Assembly: GCF_026008495.1 (NCBI RefSeq) | Contig: NZ_BQUN01000015.1 | Coordinates: forward strand, 1-53,129 | DNA: 53,129 nt | From: Streptomyces sp. A012304 | GTDB taxonomy: Bacteria; Actinomycetota; Actinomycetes; Streptomycetales; Streptomycetaceae | Direction of reading: 5' to 3' | Part shown: piece after piece, positions 50,129 to 53,129 of the stretch | Position numbering within the stretch: the first letter of the stretch is position 1 | Layout of the letters: each line of letters begins with the position of its first letter | Program-made: the position numbers and the translations under genes | Notes under the pieces: model-generated | Told to the model about the DNA's origin: nothing | Databases searched by the model: none | What the model saw: the letters and a program-made list of their open reading frames with translations, nothing else

Positions 50129-50261
50129 GCAAGAACTCACTCGTGGAGGGGCGCTTCTAATCCCATACTGACCAGGCCAGTTGTCCGACCCAGGAGCGTA
50201 TAGGCGCCATGAGCCGTTTGAGTGAGTCCGTCGCCCGTCGGGACGGTCTTCGGGTCGTCTG

Positions 50262-50402
50262 GTGTTCAGCCGGATTGCCGAGACGAATCAACAGCACGAC
50301 TCCGGAGCGCATGCCGCCCAGTTCACGATCGCGCACCTGGACAGCGGCCGCCGCCTCGCGACAGCCTTGACCTGGCGCATCCAACGTCTCAGCTCCACAT
50401 GA
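50262..50402 (+). CDS. Possible 46-aa protein between T-box and tRNA
   Basis: GTG 50262 to TGA 50402 reads VFSRIAETNQQHDSGAHAAQ..., ending ALTWRIQRLSST, which looks protein-like. No good ribosome site. It may be the tail of a lost gene, the rest of the region being 50129-50483 without other genes. Confidence 0.3.
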   Translation: MFSRIAETNQQHDSGAHAAQFTIAHLDSGRRLATALTWRIQRLSST

Positions 50403-50483
50403 GCGGGATGCGGTGACGCGGTGATCAGGTGGGTGCGGCTGCTGCCCGCTGGGAGATTCCGACCGAGATCTTCTCCCAGATTT

Positions 50484-50602
50484 CTCCCAAAATATCTCCA
50501 GGAACCACTCAGGGGCCCGACCCGCTAAGCGGATCAGGCCCCTGACCTGGTACTTCACTGTCGGGGTGGCGGGATTTGAACCCACGACCTCTTCGTCCCG
50601 AA
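50484..50602. repeat. Right repeat of the island
   Basis: Matches 41769-41888. The last 41 bases are identical; the rest contains the tRNA terminator hairpin with a single base insertion and a few changes. The part from 50561 belongs to the intact tRNA gene. Confidence 0.88.
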
Positions 50603-50634
50603 CGAAGCGCGCTGCCAAGCTGCGCTACACCCCG
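50561..50634 (-). tRNA. tRNA-Pro (anticodon CGG)
   Basis: A 74-base cloverleaf without encoded CCA. Acceptor arm CGGGGTG/CACCCCG, D arm with GCGCAGCTTGGCAGCGC, anticodon arm CTTCG-TTCGGGA-CGAAG with CGG in the loop, and the T arm GTGGGTTCAAATCCCGC. The discriminator is A. Its 3' half is the integration site of the island. Confidence 0.95.
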
Positions 50635-50667
50635 ATGTCGCTGCTTCTCGCGGCGACGTCGTTTACT

Positions 50668-51453
50668 TTAGCCCACCGGTGGCTGTAGACGAAATCCGGT
50701 TTTGGCGCGGTGGCGGATCGGGTTCGGGCGGGTGTGGTCGAGGGCGACCAGGAGGAGTGCCAGGGCGTAGAAGGACAGGCCCAGGAGGAGGGCGTTGGCG
50801 AGGATGTGCTTGTAGCCGTGGGCGCCGGCGTCGAGGAAGGGGTAGAGGGAGCGGCCGGGGCTGCCGGGAGTGATCAGCTCGGCGCGTATCAGGAGGAACG
50901 CCAGGTAGGCCAGCGGGTAGAGCATCCAGGGCGCGGCCTGTCGCAGGCGCAGGTGGCCGGGGGCGGTCAGCAGCAGCCAGTCGAGGACGGCGGCCGCCGG
51001 GGTCACCGTGTGCAGGAGGTGGTGGGCGACCGTGTGCCAGCCGCCGGGGGCGCCGGTGGCGGCCGTCACGGAGAACGGGCTCGCCGCGTCCGCGAGGAGC
51101 AGGTGGTACACCAGGCCGCTGATCGTCACGTACAGCAGTGCCGCGCCGGTCAGGGCGGCGGGCAGGGGGCGGCGGGCCGTCCAGGCGCGGCGGGCCGACA
51201 GCAGTGTGACCAGGGCGAGCAGGATGCTGCTCTGGACCGCGAAGTGGCTCAGGACCAGCGGGGCGCTGCCGAGCAGCACGGCGAGCGTGACGCCCGCTGC
51301 CGCGGTGAGGGCGACCAGCAGGCGCAGGACGCCGACCAGGGGACGGCGTACCGGGGGCACCACCGCCGTGGCGGGGACGGAGGACGGCAGGAGCGCGTGG
51401 GTGCGCGGGATCGGCGGCAGGTCCGGGATGTCCCTGGGTATCGGGGCGGTCAT
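50668..51453 (-). CDS. Pr6Pr family membrane protein
   Basis: A 261-aa protein with six predicted membrane helices (for example [85 protein letters not shown]). The layout and motifs ([28 protein letters not shown]) match the Pr6Pr family (FAR-17a/AIG1-like), putative small intramembrane enzymes. ATG 51453. Substrate unknown. It begins the normal chromosome to the right of the island. Confidence 0.88.
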   Translation of the reverse strand: MTAPIPRDIPDLPPIPRTHALLPSSVPATAVVPPVRRPLVGVLRLLVALTAAAGVTLAVLLGSAPLVLSHFAVQSSILLALVTLLSARRAWTARRPLPAALTGAALLYVTISGLVYHLLLADAASPFSVTAATGAPGGWHTVAHHLLHTVTPAAAVLDWLLLTAPGHLRLRQAAPWMLYPLAYLAFLLIRAELITPGSPGRSLYPFLDAGAHGYKHILANALLLGLSFYALALLLVALDHTRPNPIRHRAKTGFRLQPPVG

Positions 51454-51587
51454 GCCCTCACGCTAGGGAGAGGGGATGAAAGGGGCGATCCGGGTGGGCC
51501 GAGTGGGGGACGGTCGCACCCACGGCGGCACCCCCTCCGGCGCTCCGACCTCCCCCACCATGACCCGCCGCCCCCGCGTGCCGCTCT

Positions 51588-52514
51588 CTACTCCCGGCCC
51601 ACCAAGGTCAGCAGCGTCGCCTCGGGTGGGCAGGCGAACCTCACCGGGGTGTACCGGTTGGTGCCGCACCCGGCCGACACGTGGAGGTAGGCCGTACGCC
51701 CCTGCGACGTGTGCGTGGACAGGCCCTTCACGCGGTCGGTGTCCAGGTCGCAGTTGGTGACGAGGGCGCCGTAGAAGGGAATGCACAGCTGGCCGCCGTG
51801 GGTGTGGCCGGCGAGGATCAGGGGGTAGTCGTCCGCCGTGAACGCGTCCAGCGTGCGCAGGTACGGCGCGTGCACCACGCCCATCGAGAAGTCGGCCGAG
51901 CCGGACGGACCGCCGGCCACCTCGGTGTACCGGTCCCGCTTGATGTGCGGGTCGTCCAGGCCCGTGAGCTCCACGGAGACGCCCTCGACCTTGAGGGTGC
52001 CGCGCGTGTTCGTCAGGTTGAGCCAGCCCGCGCCGTCGAAGCCGTCGCGCAGGTCCTCCCACGGGTTGTGGACGACGCCGACGGCGGGCGGGTTGCCGTT
52101 CAGGCCGTGCCGGCCCTGGGTCTTCTCCAGCAGGTAGCGGGCCGGGTTGCGCAGCTTGGGGCCGTAGTAGTCGTTGGAGCCGAAGACGTACGCGCCCGGG
52201 AACTCCATCAGCGGGCCGAGCGCGTCCAGGACCTCCGGGACGCCCTCCGGGTCGGAGAGGTTGTCGCCCGTGTTGATCACGAAGTCGGGGCGCAGGCCGG
52301 CCAGCGAGCGCAGCCAGCGCTGCTTCTTGCGCTGACCGCTGACCATGTGGATGTCGGAGACCTGCAACACGCGCAGGGGACGCATCCCGGCGGGCAGGAC
52401 GGGGACCGTCACCCGCCGCAGGCGGAAGGAGCGGGCTTCGAAGCCCGCCGAGTAGAGCAGTCCGGCGGCGCCAACCGCCGCGATTCCAAGGGGAACTCCG
52501 TATCGCGCGCGCAT
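51588..52514 (-). CDS. Metallophosphoesterase
   Basis: A 308-aa protein with an N-terminal membrane anchor (YGVPLGIAAVGAAGLLYSAGF) and the calcineurin-type motifs: VLQVSDIHMVSG, FVINTGDNLSD, GSNDYYG (Asn of the GNH pair), AGHTHGGQLCIPF. It resembles YaeI-type membrane-associated phosphodiesterases or UDP-sugar pyrophosphatases. ATG 52514. The C-terminus holds a metal His in ILAGHTHGGQ. Substrate not known. Confidence 0.9.
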   Translation of the reverse strand: MRARYGVPLGIAAVGAAGLLYSAGFEARSFRLRRVTVPVLPAGMRPLRVLQVSDIHMVSGQRKKQRWLRSLAGLRPDFVINTGDNLSDPEGVPEVLDALGPLMEFPGAYVFGSNDYYGPKLRNPARYLLEKTQGRHGLNGNPPAVGVVHNPWEDLRDGFDGAGWLNLTNTRGTLKVEGVSVELTGLDDPHIKRDRYTEVAGGPSGSADFSMGVVHAPYLRTLDAFTADDYPLILAGHTHGGQLCIPFYGALVTNCDLDTDRVKGLSTHTSQGRTAYLHVSAGCGTNRYTPVRFACPPEATLLTLVGRE

Positions 52515-52589
52515 GTGTCCATCGTGTCAGACCCACCGGCCCTTAAATGAACGGGCGTCGGCCCGACCGCACCTGCGACAATCACACGC

Positions 52590-53054
52590 ATGACCACGCT
52601 CAAGTCGAAGCTGCAGGAAGACCTGAATGCCGCGATCAAGGAGCGCGACGAGCTCCGCTCCTCGACGCTCCGGCTGACGCTCACCGCGATCACCAAGGAG
52701 GAGGTCGCGGGCAAGGAGAAGCGCGAGCTCTCCGACGACGAGGTGCAGAAGGTGATCACCCGGGAGGCGAAGAAGCGGCGGGAGGCGGCCGACGCCTTCG
52801 CGCAGGGTGGCCGCACCGAGCAGGCCGAGCGGGAGAAGGCGGAGGGCGAGGTCCTGGCCGCGTACCTGCCCAAGCAGCTCAGCGACGAGGAGCTGAACGA
52901 CATCGTCGCCCAGGCCGTCGAGGAGGCGAAGGCGGCCGGTGCCGAGGGGCCGCGGGCCATGGGCGCCGTCATGAAGATCGTCAACCCGAAGGTGGCCGGG
53001 CTGGCCGAGGGCGGCCGCGTCGCCGCCGTGGTGAAGAAGCTCCTCGCCGGCTGA
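52590..53054 (+). CDS. GatB/YqeY domain protein
   Basis: A 154-aa protein of the YqeY family, which resembles the tail of GatB: KSKLQEDLNAAIKERDELRSSTLRL, YLPKQLSDEELNDIVAQAVEEAKAAG, MGAVMKIVNPKVAGLAEGGRVAAVVKKLLAG. No catalytic domain is present; its role beyond likely RNA or amidotransferase links is unknown. ATG 52590 is divergent from the metallophosphoesterase and the gene is followed by the window-end hairpin. Confidence 0.92.
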   Translation: MTTLKSKLQEDLNAAIKERDELRSSTLRLTLTAITKEEVAGKEKRELSDDEVQKVITREAKKRREAADAFAQGGRTEQAEREKAEGEVLAAYLPKQLSDEELNDIVAQAVEEAKAAGAEGPRAMGAVMKIVNPKVAGLAEGGRVAAVVKKLLAG

Positions 53055-53084
53055 GGCGGGAGCAGCTCCTGGAACAGCGGACGG

Positions 53085-53129
53085 CCCCCGCCATCTCGTA
53101 CGCGTGATTCCGTACGGGTGTGGCGGGGG
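53085..53129 (+). terminator. Terminator hairpin at the window end
   Basis: Arms CCCCCGCCA (53085-53093) and TGGCGGGGG (53121-53129) with inner pairing cgtacg, 30 bases after the YqeY stop. Confidence 0.8.

Larger units (their letters stand above)
41848..50602. mobile_element. tRNA-Pro genomic island of about 8.75 kb
   Basis: The two repeats bound a segment that holds a restriction-enzyme remnant, HAD gene, XRE regulator, a radical SAM operon and an AspRS gene. The intact tRNA is at the right end and the repeated half at the left, the arrangement expected for integration at the 3' end of the minus-strand tRNA. No integrase or excisionase is visible, so it is either mobilised in trans or fixed. 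Confidence 0.75.

Noticed and set aside
41889..50560. Integrase or transposase within the island
   Set aside because: I searched the frames for tyrosine recombinase, serine recombinase and DDE patterns and saw none.

Overview
This is a high-GC actinobacterial chromosome segment, almost certainly Streptomyces. GC-rich third codon positions, frequent GTG/TTG starts, the order ybaB-recR-DUF5063-DUF4440-two component pair-ask-asd-SigE-type sigma factor, and the XRE/DUF397/RsbW-like gene set all point there. Genus assignment is from gene content and known Streptomyces gene order, not from a search.

Left part (1-17.3 kb) is core chromosome: a SLATT membrane protein cut by the window edge, ybaB, recR, DUF5063 and DUF4440 genes, a sensor kinase/regulator pair, aspartokinase with a likely internal start for its beta subunit, aspartate-semialdehyde dehydrogenase, an ECF-like sigma factor with a coupled membrane protein, SURF1, an S9 peptidase, a two-RCK membrane channel-like protein, and a permease/TIGR03943 pair.

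Middle part (17.76-36.15 kb) is a complete-looking type IV secretion-like locus: a TcpC/VirB8-like protein, a small pilin-like membrane peptide, a VirB3/PrgI/TcpE-like protein, a VirB4 ATPase, a VirB6/TrbL-like polytopic protein, several lipoproteins, a transglycosylase/NlpC-P60 cell-wall enzyme, a ParA/MinD ATPase with tandem repeats, a possible small partner and several unknown proteins. No relaxase, coupling protein or integrase is seen. Nine copies of a GTGTCTATAC-like sequence lie in front of its transcription units and nowhere else that I found, suggesting one regulon.

Right-middle part (36.1-41.6 kb) is accessory: an RsbW-like ATPase divergent from an XRE regulator and DUF397 pair, a helix-turn-helix/zinc-ribbon protein, a MazF-type toxin-antitoxin pair, an aminoglycoside phosphotransferase-like protein, and a broken D-amino-acid-oxidase-like gene.

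A compact island (41848-50602, about 8.75 kb) is bounded by a perfect 41-bp repeat of the 3' half of a tRNA-Pro(CGG) gene. It carries a frameshifted BsuBI/PstI-like restriction endonuclease remnant, a HAD phosphatase-like gene, an XRE-TPR regulator, and a divergent operon of an unknown 119-aa protein, a radical SAM/SPASM enzyme, a second radical SAM enzyme and a JmjC/cupin oxygenase-like protein. Facing this operon is an archaeal-type aspartyl-tRNA synthetase behind what looks like a T-box riboswitch with an Asp (GAC) specifier. The most exciting reading is a small biosynthetic system whose product disturbs Asp-tRNA charging, with a T-box-induced spare AspRS as self-protection. That is inference; the parts themselves are visible.

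The right end returns to core chromosome: tRNA-Pro, a Pr6Pr membrane protein, a metallophosphoesterase and a GatB/YqeY protein with its terminator.
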